The notes: generated by a model not told the origin, from the letters alone. A stretch of DNA of 34,043 bases from Sulfurovum sp. (GCA_024763175.1 JANTGA010000010.1:1-34043), one strand, 5' to 3'. Shown: positions 21,778-30,980, numbered from the stretch's first letter. A program made the numbers and translations.

Positions 21778-24291
21778 TTAGAAGAGTTCGCCATTCTCCT
21801 CTTCAATGCTCGGCTTTGGAGGCTTCTTTTTGGGATGCAGTGCATCTTCCGGATTCACCTGAAGCATTTCATTTTTCTTTTCATTTGACTGTGTATTGTT
21901 TGCATCGGGGGATTGGGCTTTCTCTCTGCTCTCCTCTTCAGGAAAGCCATCTCGAACTTCTATCTCTCCCGTTGCCTCTTCTCTTGGTTGTGGATACAGC
22001 ACGATCGTTCTGTTGTTATGAATCGTTGCTTTCACCCTGGAGTTGCCAACTGAGCGGTTCGACTCTATCTCTTCATCAAGAAATGCTCTGTCTGTACTGG
22101 TCTCATTAGGTATCCTCTCATCAAAAAAAGAGTTTTCATCTTCAGGTGTGTCTTCTGCTGGTTTTTGTGTTTCTCCAAACATGTCCAGAAAGTCATCATG
22201 TTGGTTTTGGGAAGCTTCTTCTTTTGTATTGAGGACAGGAGATCTCTGATCTGGCTCCTCTTCTGGCTGATTGGATACAGCAGGCTCTGTCGGGTCCACA
22301 TCTTCATCCTGTATGACATAGTTCTCGTCTTTCCGTATTCGGTCATGACGGTTTTGCTGCTCTTCTTCGATGGTAGCTGCTGCCCTGGGCAGCGGAGAGA
22401 TGGATGTGTAGAGTTCCGGTTTGCCATCTACCATCCCCTCAAAAACACCCTTTGGCGTCTTGAATGTACGTGGCATCTCAGGATAAATTTCCAACAATTT
22501 ACGGTAATAATAAGCAAAAGCAGGGGCTGCCAGTGACCCCCCCGTAGCCTTGGGCCCGATCTGGCGGTTTTTGTTGCGCCCGAACCAGACAATCGTTTCA
22601 ATACTGGGGGAGTAGCCGCAGAACCAAGCGTCTATATTATCGTTGGTCGTGCCTGTCTTGCCGGCCAGTTCAATACCCTCCACCTGAGCCTGCTTGCCTG
22701 TACCCCGCTTGATGACATCCTTGAGCATATCTGTCATCAGGTATGCTTGTTCCGGCTTGGTAAAGTCGACGATCTCCTTGGGTCTTGTTTCATAGATGAC
22801 TGCACCCTCCTTGGAGATGATCTTGCTGACCAGACGCGGCTCTATCATATGCCCGTGATTGGCAAAAACCGAATAGATCTGCGCCATTTTGAGCGGGCTT
22901 AGACCCAGATTGCCCAGTGCGATCGACATATCTCTGGGGATATGCGGCACATCGAGCAGCGCCAGGCGTTTGCGTATGGTATTGACACCCAGATCATAAA
23001 CGAGGTTGACCGTCGCAAGGTTACGCGAATGGACCAGTGCTTCCCTGAGGCGAATGAAACCTTTGAAATCACCTTCATAGTTTTTCGGTGACCAGATGAC
23101 CCGCTTGCCATTTTTGTAGTATTGAAAGGTTCGTGCCAGGTCAGTCAGCTTGCTTGCGGGATTGTATCCCATATCCAGTGCTGTCTGGTATACAAAAGGC
23201 TTGAAGGCCGAACCGGGCTGCCTCTGGATCTGTGTCGCCCTGTTGTAGGCGCTTTTTTGATAGTCCACGCCGCCGACCAAGGCGAGGATATCGCCTGTCT
23301 TGCTCTCCACAGAAATGAGACTTGCATTGAGTGTCGAGCTTTTCTGTCTCTCGCCATAGCGCTTCAGCGCCTTTTTGTAGGAAAAGGCGAGTGCTTCTCT
23401 GGCAACTTTCTGCTGCTTCATATCCACCGTCGTGTAGATCTGATAGCCACCGGTTCGGATATCGCCCAGTCTTCCCCTGAATCGCCTCTGAACTTCATCT
23501 ACGATATAAGGAGCGATATTTTGCGTTAGTGTCGTTTTGTACACCTTGGGGGTCTCCTTGATCGCCTTGATATACTCCGCCTCGGTGATCCATCCGATGC
23601 TTTTCATCCGATAGAGGACACTGTTGGCGCGCGTCAGTGAGCGTTTATAGTGTCTGACAGGATTGAGATAGCTTGGCGCATTGGGCAAACCAACCAAGAG
23701 CGCAGACTCTTTGAGTGTCAGCGCCTGCAGTGGCTTATGAAAATAGCCCTGTGCAGCTGTCTTGACACCATAGTAGCCGCTACCAAAAAAGATCTCATTG
23801 AGATAGCGCTCGAGAATCTCCTCTTTACTGAGCTCATGTTCTATTTTGAGTGCCAGGATCGCCTCTTTGAGTTTGCGTGCAAGTTTTTTTTCATTGCTGA
23901 GGAGCTTGTTTTTGATCAGCTGCTGCGTCAGAGTGCTGCCCCCTTCGACAAATCTGCCAGCCTTGATATCCGTCACAATCGCACGAATAATCGCATCAGG
24001 ATTGACGCCGGGATGCTCAAAAAATCGTGTGTCTTCGACGGCGACCAGTGCCTCTACCAGATAACCCGGCAACTCATCATAACGGGCATAAAGTCGGTGT
24101 CGTTTCTTAAAAACATACGCCAATTTCTGGCCATTGCGATCCAAAATGACACTGGAGATTTCGGGCTTATAGTTGATCAGCTTATCTGCATCCAGCTTGA
24201 TCTCTTCGTAGGCATAGATAAACGCTGCGATCAATGCGATAGCAAAGATCATAAAAAGTATAATGGACCCCTTGATCAATCCGTTTATCAC
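21778..24291 (-). CDS. mrcA: Bifunctional penicillin-binding protein 1A with long acidic C-terminal tail
   Basis: Inner-membrane class A PBP of 837 aa that polymerises and crosslinks peptidoglycan in the periplasm. An N-terminal membrane helix lies at about residues 8-28. The glycosyltransferase (GT51) has VEDTRFFEHPG with catalytic Glu86 and GGSTLTQQ (117-124). The transpeptidase has SAFK (Ser361, Lys364), SRN (422-424) and KTGTT (from Lys545). After about residue 640 the protein changes to a 200-residue, low-complexity, Glu/Asp/Asn/Gln-rich tail with no recognised fold, ending KKKPPKPSIEEENGELF. Epsilonproteobacterial PBP1A proteins I recall are about 650 aa, so the tail is extra. The ATG overlaps the ABC ATPase stop by 4 bp. 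Confidence 0.96.
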   Translation of the reverse strand: MINGLIKGSIILFMIFAIALIAAFIYAYEEIKLDADKLINYKPEISSVILDRNGQKLAYVFKKRHRLYARYDELPGYLVEALVAVEDTRFFEHPGVNPDAIIRAIVTDIKAGRFVEGGSTLTQQLIKNKLLSNEKKLARKLKEAILALKIEHELSKEEILERYLNEIFFGSGYYGVKTAAQGYFHKPLQALTLKESALLVGLPNAPSYLNPVRHYKRSLTRANSVLYRMKSIGWITEAEYIKAIKETPKVYKTTLTQNIAPYIVDEVQRRFRGRLGDIRTGGYQIYTTVDMKQQKVAREALAFSYKKALKRYGERQKSSTLNASLISVESKTGDILALVGGVDYQKSAYNRATQIQRQPGSAFKPFVYQTALDMGYNPASKLTDLARTFQYYKNGKRVIWSPKNYEGDFKGFIRLREALVHSRNLATVNLVYDLGVNTIRKRLALLDVPHIPRDMSIALGNLGLSPLKMAQIYSVFANHGHMIEPRLVSKIISKEGAVIYETRPKEIVDFTKPEQAYLMTDMLKDVIKRGTGKQAQVEGIELAGKTGTTNDNIDAWFCGYSPSIETIVWFGRNKNRQIGPKATGGSLAAPAFAYYYRKLLEIYPEMPRTFKTPKGVFEGMVDGKPELYTSISPLPRAAATIEEEQQNRHDRIRKDENYVIQDEDVDPTEPAVSNQPEEEPDQRSPVLNTKEEASQNQHDDFLDMFGETQKPAEDTPEDENSFFDERIPNETSTDRAFLDEEIESNRSVGNSRVKATIHNNRTIVLYPQPREEATGEIEVRDGFPEEESREKAQSPDANNTQSNEKKNEMLQVNPEDALHPKKKPPKPSIEEENGELF

Positions 24292-24977
24292 TGTCTGAAC
24301 CCCCTGTTGGCAAAACTTGCCTCTATCAATTGCTTCGTGTAGGCTTCACAGGGATGCGCTATGATCTCTTTGGCAATGCCCTCTTCCACTACGCTCCCCT
24401 CTTTGATCACCAGAATATCCTGGCACAAACTCTCAGCTACTTTGATATCATGGGTCACAAACAGCATCAGAAAGCCAAACTCTTTTTGTAATTGTACCAA
24501 GATTTTGACCATCTCCTTTCGCAGCAGAGGATCAAGCGCCGTGGTAGGCTCATCCAGCAGCACCAGCCTGGGATCAGAACTGAGTGCCATCGCGACCACC
24601 ACCCTCTGCAGCTGTCCTCCGCTCAATTCACTCGGAAAGCGTTCAATCAGTGACCGATCGAGCCCTAAAAAGTCGAAGAGTTCACCGGCTCCATCCAGAG
24701 AGTTGAGCCACTGATCTTTGATACGCGTCATCGGAGAGAGTGCCGTGAAGGCATTTTGGGGGACAAAAGAGAGTGTCTCTCCCGGGATCAGATCAAAACT
24801 GCTCTCGATCTCCATCGTCGCTCTCAGGTTGGATGGCAGCAGCCCCAGAAGTGCCTTGAGTGTCAGCGACTTCCCGCTGCCACTCTGTCCGACCAGCGCC
24901 AGAGAGTCTCTGATCTCAAAGGAGATATCCAGCAATTGTTTCTCCTCTGATCGGATCTGAAGGCTGCGGCAGATCAT
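24288..24977 (-). CDS. ABC transporter ATP-binding protein (Dpp/Opp/Nik-like ATPase)
   Basis: A 229 aa ATPase subunit. Walker A is VGQSGSGKS, the Q-loop is FVPQNAFTALSPM, the signature is LSGGQLQRV, Walker B is RLVLLDEPTTALDP, and the switch His is in LFVTHDIKV. The tail ACEAYTK-like (HPCEAYTKQLIEAS) resembles DppD/NikD-type oligopeptide and nickel importers, although it is shorter than their usual 320 aa and lacks their C-terminal extension. No permease or binding protein is adjacent. It starts with an ATGA overlap on bioF and ends with an overlap on the PBP1A gene, so all three are co-translated. Transport substrate is unknown; the nearby biotin-like and peptidoglycan genes do not settle it. 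Confidence 0.93.
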   Translation of the reverse strand: MICRSLQIRSEEKQLLDISFEIRDSLALVGQSGSGKSLTLKALLGLLPSNLRATMEIESSFDLIPGETLSFVPQNAFTALSPMTRIKDQWLNSLDGAGELFDFLGLDRSLIERFPSELSGGQLQRVVVAMALSSDPRLVLLDEPTTALDPLLRKEMVKILVQLQKEFGFLMLFVTHDIKVAESLCQDILVIKEGSVVEEGIAKEIIAHPCEAYTKQLIEASFANRGFRQ

Positions 24978-26068
24978 CGTCTCTGCTCCATCAGAAGCTC
25001 AAGTGCCTTGCGCAGAGTGTGCCTGGAGACACTTGTCCTGGGGATCAATCGGACGATAGGCCGACTCACTGTCGGCTGGCGGATCGCACCCACCAGAAAT
25101 CCCTCCTCGATCAAGCGTTTCTGCTGGCGGATCACCTCCCTATTCTCTGCGTACTCTATGGCGACAATCAGAGAAGGAGTCTCCACTCCGATAATCGAAC
25201 GGACCAACTCCTGTCGTGCCACAATGCGACGACGATACTTTTCTGCTTTTTTCGAAACATCCTTCATATTGACAAGCGCCAGCGCCGTATCAAAAACTGA
25301 GGGGGCCGTCGAATAGATCACCGGCTTGGCCCGGTTCTCCAAAAAGGAGACGATCTCTTCACTGGCCAGGATATAAGCACCATAGCTTCCATAGGCTTTG
25401 CCCAATGTACCCATCTTGATATAGTGTGGCTTGATGGCGACCCCATAGTGCTCGAAAATGCCCAGGAGATGGTCTCCCAGCACGCCCGAACTATGCGCCT
25501 CATCTACGATCAGGAGTGCCCCCTCCCGATCGGCGATATCGAAGACTCTGCGATCACACAACTCTCCACTCATCGAATAGGCACCCTCGACAGCGATCAT
25601 CTTTCGCCTGCTGGCATACTGCAGCATCTTGCGCTCCAGATCTTCCATATTGTTATGATCGAAAAAAACCACCCTATCGCCCAGAAGCTGTGATGCCATC
25701 ACACCGCTTGCATGATACTCTTCATCCATAAAGAGTATGTCGCCTTTGCGAACCAGCGCTTCGACCAGAGAGAGATTGGCCAAAAACCCGCTGCCGACAA
25801 TCAGCCCCTTTTCGAAGCCGTTGAGCGCTGCCATCGTCTCTTCAAACTGCTGATGAATCGGATGGTAGCCATTGACGAGCATGCTGGCTTTTGGGGCAAT
25901 TGTTTTATAATTCTCTACAAATTTGACAGCTTTTTTGAACTGCTTATGTTTCTCTGCAAGCCCCAGGTAGTCATTGGAAGCCAAATCGATAAGCTTTTCA
26001 TCATAGCGTTTTCTTTGGCGGAAGCGTCCTGATTTGTGGAGGGCTTTGAGTTCATTTTCATACATCAC
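24974..26068 (-). CDS. bioF: 8-amino-7-oxononanoate synthase family (BioF-like) PLP enzyme
   Basis: Pyridoxal-phosphate enzyme of the alpha-oxoamine synthase family, 364 aa, likely joining pimeloyl thioester and alanine in biotin synthesis. LASNDYLGLAEKHKQ opens the domain. EEYHASGVMASQ, IVDEAHSSGVLGDHLLG (Asp189, His192) and YIKMGTLGKAYGSYGAYI (Lys224 as the PLP lysine) are diagnostic. The protein starts with tandem GTG-ATG codons directly after the TAA of the upstream fragment. It is somewhat shorter than the E. coli BioF (384 aa). No other bio genes are in the window. 2-amino-3-ketobutyrate CoA ligase is a possible alternative from the same family. Confidence 0.88.
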   Translation of the reverse strand: MMYENELKALHKSGRFRQRKRYDEKLIDLASNDYLGLAEKHKQFKKAVKFVENYKTIAPKASMLVNGYHPIHQQFEETMAALNGFEKGLIVGSGFLANLSLVEALVRKGDILFMDEEYHASGVMASQLLGDRVVFFDHNNMEDLERKMLQYASRRKMIAVEGAYSMSGELCDRRVFDIADREGALLIVDEAHSSGVLGDHLLGIFEHYGVAIKPHYIKMGTLGKAYGSYGAYILASEEIVSFLENRAKPVIYSTAPSVFDTALALVNMKDVSKKAEKYRRRIVARQELVRSIIGVETPSLIVAIEYAENREVIRQQKRLIEEGFLVGAIRQPTVSRPIVRLIPRTSVSRHTLRKALELLMEQRR

Positions 26069-26420
26069 TTAGGGCATCCCTATATGATTAAGACTAATGG
26101 CCTCAAAGCGGTTGTCTTCTCGTCTTTGAAACTTGTAGTATCGAATCTCATCAGGTTTGGCATAGATAGGCTCAGGGGTGACAAACACGATACGAAAACC
26201 TCGACTGTTGGCAAAACTTCGCAGAATATCCTGATTATGGCTATGAAGTCTCGAAACTTCATCGAGGTTGAGATAGGCTTGATTGTTACTTTGCTTAAGA
26301 GAATCAAAATTATCCAACTCAATACGACTATACTGAGGCATTTCATCACGGAAAAGCAGGGCTTGTTTCAGGAGAGTTTTTGGATTTATTTTTTTAGAAC
26401 AATTCACACGCATCCAAACC
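26069..26420 (-). pseudogene. C-terminal fragment resembling an SMC/MukB-like ATPase head
   Basis: An open frame ends in TAA just before bioF. Upstream it runs into the PIN gene, where its residues are only a frame shadow. The informative part reads NPKTLLKQALLFRDEM, then NQAYLNLDEVSRLHSHNQDILRSFANSRGFRIVFVTPEP, then DEIRYYKFQRRED. LNLDEVSRL followed by a helix and FRIVFVTPEP resembles the Walker B / D-loop end of SMC-like ATPases (MukB, MksF, JetC types). There is no Walker A, coiled coil or ribosome binding site, so this is probably the left-over 3' end of a deleted gene. The ancestral system could have been a condensin or a Wadjet-type defence ATPase, but that is a guess. It is clearly AT-richer than bioF. 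Confidence 0.45.
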
Positions 26421-26840
26421 ATAAATCTTAACATCGAATAACTCATCGATACCTTGACAAAATCGCTTATCACTCGTCAGCATGGTATCACACTCATATT
26501 TATCAGCTAGATAAAGCTGCATACAATCTTCGTAATCTATATTTAGACTCCTCTCTTCCAGTTTACTGGCTATCAATTGATTGAGCATGATAAAATCATC
26601 ATTGTTGCCCGACAAGACAGTAATCTCCTGCACGATGAAATCTATATTTCTTATAACCTCACTCATCGTCAAATTCTTCTGCAAAAAATATGAGACCGTA
26701 CTGATAATATCACTACTCGTATAAAGCTTGATACTATCATTCAGAAAATAGTTTAAACATTTTTGAGCTTGTTGATGCCTCTTTCGTGAACTATCCAAAA
26801 TATCTAAAAAGAAATTAGTATCTAAAAAAATCTTAGTCAT
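26394..26840 (-). CDS. PIN-domain toxin (VapC-like ribonuclease)
   Basis: A 148 aa protein of the PIN superfamily. IFLDTNFFLDIL places Asp7, IDYEDCMQLYLA places Glu104/Asp105, and CDTMLTSDKRF supplies Asp118 and Asp124. These are the acidic residues that bind metal in VapC-type RNases, which usually cut tRNA or mRNA. It overlaps the upstream antitoxin-like gene by 8 bp, the classic antitoxin-first order with translational coupling. It is AT-rich relative to maf and bioF, suggesting acquisition. The RNA target is unknown. Confidence 0.9.
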   Translation of the reverse strand: MTKIFLDTNFFLDILDSSRKRHQQAQKCLNYFLNDSIKLYTSSDIISTVSYFLQKNLTMSEVIRNIDFIVQEITVLSGNNDDFIMLNQLIASKLEERSLNIDYEDCMQLYLADKYECDTMLTSDKRFCQGIDELFDVKIYGLDACELF

Positions 26841-27099
26841 ATCGTGAAAGTCTCTCTTCTCTCAAGCTCTCTTCTGTCGTCTCGATATCTTCTTTGCTGT
26901 CAATAATTCCTACGATATTGAGCAGATTACTCTTTTTATTCTCTTTATTTTGTGTTAGTTTTTCTATGAAAGACTGATAGGAGCTATCCAGGAAATATCC
27001 TTTGATTTTATTGCGTTTTTTGTCTACAATCTCAACAATATCAAAACTGTCCAATTTGTGTAAACTTCTCTGTATCTCAGAGATTGAAATAGTTTGCAT
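26833..27099 (-). CDS. Antitoxin of the PIN-toxin pair
   Basis: An 88 aa protein at the head of the two-gene operon. The N-terminal half (MQTISISEIQRSLHKLDSFDIVEIVDKK) resembles the Phd/YefM-like DNA-binding fold. The charged C-terminal half (KEDIETTEESLREERLSRYD) would be the flexible toxin-binding part. AAGGAG precedes the ATG and a large inverted repeat covers its promoter, as expected for autoregulation. Identification rests on size, order, the 8 bp overlap and weak fold resemblance, so the exact antitoxin family is not certain. Confidence 0.8.
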   Translation of the reverse strand: MQTISISEIQRSLHKLDSFDIVEIVDKKRNKIKGYFLDSSYQSFIEKLTQNKENKKSNLLNIVGIIDSKEDIETTEESLREERLSRYD

Positions 27100-27108
27100 A
27101 CAGTCTCC

Positions 27109-27140
27109 TTTTCATATATGATTTATTTATTATATGAAAA
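27109..27140 (-). promoter_or_regulatory. Candidate operator and -10 box of the toxin-antitoxin operon
   Basis: Perfect 10-bp arms TTTTCATATA (27109-27118) and TATATGAAAA (27131-27140) flank a 12-bp spacer, giving a centre-to-centre spacing of 22 bp, two helical turns. Read on the minus strand, TATAAT lies at 27129-27134, inside the right arm, about 30 bp before the antitoxin ATG. The left arm overlaps the AGGAG ribosome site. This fits binding of an antitoxin dimer pair that represses its own operon. Confidence 0.55.
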
Positions 27141-27167
27141 ATTACTTAAAGCCAAATGATACTATCT

Positions 27168-27764
27168 CTACGCAATCCATGGCAATAATTTCTCCACCTG
27201 CAAGCCCATCGCTGTACTCTCCAGGCCCTTCGCCGATCGGATATATTTTTTGCAAAATCCCTCGACCATGCAGCCGCCTGCTTTCCCTCTCCAGAGACCG
27301 CTGTGCAGATAGGCTTCGAGGTCTTTCTCTTCAAAGGGGGCGAAGTCGTAGTAGGTTGCGGAGGTATTCACAAAAAGGAGTTTTTCACTGCGATACTGCA
27401 CGGAGGAGATGATAGCGATCTTTGATCCGCTCTGTATCCTCAGGATACGCTCGGCATCCTCTCTGTCTCTGGCTTTGCGCAGGATTGTACCGTCTGCAGC
27501 TGCGATCACCGAGTCGGCGCAGAGTAGCGGTATCTCCAAACCATATGCATCGACTGCTGCCTCCATCTTCCCTTTGCTGGCCGCGTAGACAAAGTCACGC
27601 GCAACTCTCGTCTCGATCGCCTCCTCATCGAAGTCCACCGGACGCTGGACAAAGTCGATCCCAAACTGCTTCAGCAGCAATGCTCTGGACTTCGAAGCGG
27701 AACAGAGACACAGCCCGGCATCCCTGACTCTATCGCTGTTCGCTACTGCCTGCTCATTGTCCAT
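27168..27764 (-). CDS. maf: Maf family nucleoside triphosphate pyrophosphatase
   Basis: Cytoplasmic house-cleaning pyrophosphatase of 198 aa; Maf proteins hydrolyse dTTP/UTP or modified NTPs and affect septation. LCLCSASKSRALLLKQFGIDF corresponds to the family opening (usually LASxSxxR). DEEAIETRVARDFVYAASKGKM, LCADSVIAAADGTILRKARDREDAERIL and YLHSGLWRGKAGGCMVEG continue the fold with its catalytic Asp. The variant ASKSR rather than ASPRR fits epsilonproteobacterial members. It is 4 bp downstream of the CopD-like gene in the alaS operon; the toxin-antitoxin operon follows it. Subfamily substrate specificity is not determinable here. Confidence 0.92.
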   Translation of the reverse strand: MDNEQAVANSDRVRDAGLCLCSASKSRALLLKQFGIDFVQRPVDFDEEAIETRVARDFVYAASKGKMEAAVDAYGLEIPLLCADSVIAAADGTILRKARDREDAERILRIQSGSKIAIISSVQYRSEKLLFVNTSATYYDFAPFEEKDLEAYLHSGLWRGKAGGCMVEGFCKKYIRSAKGLESTAMGLQVEKLLPWIA

Positions 27765-27768
27765 TGCT

Positions 27769-28302
27769 TTAGAGTCCTCTCAGTGCGATGCCAAGCCAGA
27801 TCGCTGCAATACCCAAGACGATATTGATCGGAAGCAAAAGCTTGGGAATGATCGCTACTTGTGCCTTGGCGGCAGGAAGATCTCCTGCGTCAAAAAGCTG
27901 CTGTGCTTTGCGGCGCTTGATGTACATCCAGGTGAAATTGGCTGCCATCACCGTCCACAACACCTCCTTGAGATGGACCAGCTGATAGGTCGCAAAGGCT
28001 GACTCTGAGATGATCGCACCCGAACTGTCTACCGCTGCTGCTCTGAAACCAAGTCCAACCGACATGATAATCGCAGTCAAGATAATCAGAAGGATGAAAG
28101 GGATAACAATATGGAAAAACTTTCCTGTGATCGCCAGTGTTTTGCCGAGTTTCAGCTTTGGGTCCTCGATCGACTGCAGGACAGGATGGACAGCTAGACG
28201 AATGGCGATCATCCCTCCTACCCAGACAAAGGCGCTAAGAACATGCAAAAAGACGATCTCATGGGCATAGCTTCCGAAAAATTCCACCATCCATGCTTTC
28301 AT
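27769..28302 (-). CDS. CopD-like / DUF2269-type integral membrane protein
   Basis: A membrane protein of 177 aa with four hydrophobic segments. Histidines at membrane boundaries (HEIVFLHVLSAFVWVGGMIA, FFHIVIPFILLII, YQLVHLKEVLWTVMA) are reminiscent of CopD/DUF2269 proteins, which are thought to bind copper or haem, but no substrate can be assigned. ATG 28302 lies one base after the alaS stop. An in-frame ATG at 28290 is an alternative with a slightly better ribosome-site spacing. It sits between alaS and maf with gaps of 1 and 4 bp, so it is probably co-transcribed with them despite no obvious functional link. Confidence 0.8.
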   Translation of the reverse strand: MKAWMVEFFGSYAHEIVFLHVLSAFVWVGGMIAIRLAVHPVLQSIEDPKLKLGKTLAITGKFFHIVIPFILLIILTAIIMSVGLGFRAAAVDSSGAIISESAFATYQLVHLKEVLWTVMAANFTWMYIKRRKAQQLFDAGDLPAAKAQVAIIPKLLLPINIVLGIAAIWLGIALRGL

Positions 28303-28303
28303 C

Positions 28304-30856
28304 CTAATTGCCGCCTTCGAGTATTTCACTCAGATAGACTTTGGACTCTTCGATCGCTTCACCGATCTTGCTTGTGTCCCTGCCGCCTGCCTGTGCGAAG
28401 TCAGGACGTCCGCCGCCGCCGCCGCCGAGGATCGGTGCAATCGTCTTGATCCACTCGCCTGCTTTGACGGGACTCTCTTTGGAGCCTGCTGCGATCAGTA
28501 CTTTGTCGCCTTTTTTCTGAAAGAGCATCATGGCCAATCGAGGATGACTGTTTTTTGCTTCATCGATCAGTGTTTTGATATCTCCGGTCTCGACCTCATC
28601 GACAATCACTGTCACACCATTGATCTCAGTGGCAGCCAGTGTTTTTTTGCTGCTGTTGAGGGCTGCCTGAAGCTCGCCCTTGAGGGTTTTGACCTGCTCT
28701 TTGAGTTTGGTGATACCGATGATCGGATTTTGATTTTTGACCTCAGATCGGATCTCGGCCAACTCTTCTCTGAGTCCTTTCACTGCGGCGACAGCGCTTC
28801 TCCCGCAGACAGCCTCGATACGGCGCACCCCTGCACTGACCCCACTCTCTTTGGTGACCATGAAGAGACCAATCTCTGCCGTATTGGAGACGTGGGTTCC
28901 GCCGCAGAGTTCTACGGATGCATCCTCGAAACGAACGACTCTTACCTTGTCACCGTACTTCTCGCCAAAGAGCGCCATCGCGCCGGACGCTTTAGCATCA
29001 TCGACACCCATGACTTTCGTCTCCTGCGCAATACCCCGGGCGATCTTGTCATTGACCCACTCTTCCACACTGCTGATCTCTTCGCGGCTCATCGCCTCTG
29101 GATGACTAAAGTCAAAACGGAGACGCTTGTCATCATTGCGTGATCCTGCCTGCGCGATATGGTCGCCCAGTATCTCTCTGAGTCCTGCATGGAGCAAGTG
29201 TGTCGCCGAGTGATGTTTTTCGACCTCTCTGCGTGAATGATCCACGACCGCTTCGGCATACTCGCCTACTTTCAGAGACCCCTCGACTTGGGAGAGATTC
29301 ATCTCCAAAAACTTCTTTGTATCGAGGACTTTGACTGCTTCGTTCAGCGTTCCGCGATCGCCTACCTGGCCGCCTGACTCCGCATAGAATGGTGTCTTGT
29401 CCAGAAGCACCCACCCCTTGCCGTCTATCGCTTCAGTCTGCTTGAAGTCTTCATCCAGCAGCGCCAGGACTTTGGCTTTTGTAGAGGTATTGTCATAGCC
29501 GACGAATGCATTGACACCAAACATCTCTTTGAGGGCTTTGAAGTCACCGGTCGCTACGGCATCACCTGTTCCTTTCCATCCCGCCTTGGACTGGGCTCTC
29601 TGGGCGTTCATCCTGGCGTCAAAAGCGGCCTGATCGAGTGCGATGCCCTTCTCCCGCAGCATATCCTGCGTCAGATCCAACGGGAATCCATAGGTGTCGT
29701 AGAGCTTGAATGCCACCTCTCCCGAGAAGATATCTACTGTGTTCACCATCTCTTTATTGAAGAGTGTTATTCCTGCTTCAATCGTCGAAAAGAACCCCTC
29801 CTCTTCACGCTTCATAGCAGTCTTGACTGCTTCGGATTTCTCTCTCAAATAGCGGTAGTGATCCCCCATCAGATCAACCAGACTGTCAACCAGCCGATAC
29901 ATAAAAGGCTCTCGTAGCCCCAGCAGATAGCCGTGTCGTATCGCCCGACGCATAATCCGGCGCAGGACATAGCCCCGCCCCTCTTTGTCGAAATTGACCC
30001 CCTGGGCCAAAAGAAAGGTGGTCGAACGAAGGTGGTCAGCGATGACACGATAGCTGGCGATCGTCTCTGCCGTCGGTGCAGTACCGACGATCGCGATGAT
30101 CGCGTCGATAAGAGGTTTGAAAGAAGAGGAGTCGAAGTTGTTGATCACACCCTCTTTGATCGCGATGACCCGCTCCAGTCCCATCCCCGTATCGATACTG
30201 GGATGAGGCAGCGGATGCAGCGTCCCCTCCGCATCTCTCTCATACTGCATAAAGACCAGATTCCAAATCTCGAGAAATCGATCTCCCTCGCCACCCATCA
30301 CATCCTCTTCAGAATGAAAATGCTCGGCACCCTGATCATAAAAAATCTCCGAACAGGGCCCGCAGGGACCCGTATCGCCCATCTGCCAAAAGTTATCTTT
30401 GTCCCCGAAACGGATGATGCGATCTTCTGCAATATGGTGCTTCCACAGCTCAAATGCATCGTCATCACTATCGTGAACCGTCACCCATATCTTCTCTACC
30501 GGAAGCGCCAGATAATCCGCACCAGTGACAAACTCCCAGGCATAGGCAATCGCCTCCTTCTTGAAGTAATCGCCAAAAGAGAAGTTCCCGAGCATTTCAA
30601 AAAATGTATGGTGGCGTGCCGTATAGCCGACATTGTCCAAGTCATTATGCTTGCCTCCTGCACGGATACAGGTCTGTGAAGAGGTCGCACGGGGAGGTGT
30701 CGGGACGGGCGCTTCACCGGTGAAAATATTTTTGAATTGAACCATTCCTGCATTGGTAAAAAGCAGCGTCGGATCATCCGGAACCAAGGGAGAACTTGGT
30801 ACAAGCTGATGTCCTTTGTTTTGAAAAAAATCTAAAAAGGATTGTCTGATATCCAT
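28304..30856 (-). CDS. alaS: Alanyl-tRNA synthetase
   Basis: Charges tRNA-Ala; 850 aa, normal for epsilonproteobacteria. The class II catalytic core has the motif [34 protein letters not shown] and GMGLERVI. The editing domain has [16 protein letters not shown] and [13 protein letters not shown] with zinc-binding His/Cys. The C-terminal oligomerisation domain ends with the Gly-rich segment [15 protein letters not shown], encoded by a run of GGC codons. The ATG has AAGG about 9 bp upstream. It is the first gene of the alaS / CopD-like / maf set. Confidence 0.98.
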   Translation of the reverse strand: MDIRQSFLDFFQNKGHQLVPSSPLVPDDPTLLFTNAGMVQFKNIFTGEAPVPTPPRATSSQTCIRAGGKHNDLDNVGYTARHHTFFEMLGNFSFGDYFKKEAIAYAWEFVTGADYLALPVEKIWVTVHDSDDDAFELWKHHIAEDRIIRFGDKDNFWQMGDTGPCGPCSEIFYDQGAEHFHSEEDVMGGEGDRFLEIWNLVFMQYERDAEGTLHPLPHPSIDTGMGLERVIAIKEGVINNFDSSSFKPLIDAIIAIVGTAPTAETIASYRVIADHLRSTTFLLAQGVNFDKEGRGYVLRRIMRRAIRHGYLLGLREPFMYRLVDSLVDLMGDHYRYLREKSEAVKTAMKREEEGFFSTIEAGITLFNKEMVNTVDIFSGEVAFKLYDTYGFPLDLTQDMLREKGIALDQAAFDARMNAQRAQSKAGWKGTGDAVATGDFKALKEMFGVNAFVGYDNTSTKAKVLALLDEDFKQTEAIDGKGWVLLDKTPFYAESGGQVGDRGTLNEAVKVLDTKKFLEMNLSQVEGSLKVGEYAEAVVDHSRREVEKHHSATHLLHAGLREILGDHIAQAGSRNDDKRLRFDFSHPEAMSREEISSVEEWVNDKIARGIAQETKVMGVDDAKASGAMALFGEKYGDKVRVVRFEDASVELCGGTHVSNTAEIGLFMVTKESGVSAGVRRIEAVCGRSAVAAVKGLREELAEIRSEVKNQNPIIGITKLKEQVKTLKGELQAALNSSKKTLAATEINGVTVIVDEVETGDIKTLIDEAKNSHPRLAMMLFQKKGDKVLIAAGSKESPVKAGEWIKTIAPILGGGGGGRPDFAQAGGRDTSKIGEAIEESKVYLSEILEGGN

Positions 30857-30980
30857 AAAAATACCTTCTGTTTAAAGTAAAAGTATTTTAGCGAAAATGT
30901 GGTTAGGGGGGATTAAAATTAGAAGGGTTGATATATTCCCATCAAAAAAGACGAAAATATATCACCCGATATCTTAGATT

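Noticed and set aside
28405-28430. GCC/GGC trinucleotide run in alaS as a phase-variable repeat
   Set aside because: Only about five units, in-frame and encoding the conserved Gly-rich segment; length changes would not switch the frame.
28544-30679. Several open frames of 90-250 aa on the plus strand opposite alaS
   Set aside because: Shadows of the alaS reading frame; no independent motifs or ribosome sites.
30857-30980. The 124-bp gap between the lipoprotein gene and alaS as a small RNA or terminator
   Set aside because: No hairpin with a T-run and no clear promoter pair was seen; a TAAAAT before alaS is too weak to list. I see nothing else in it.
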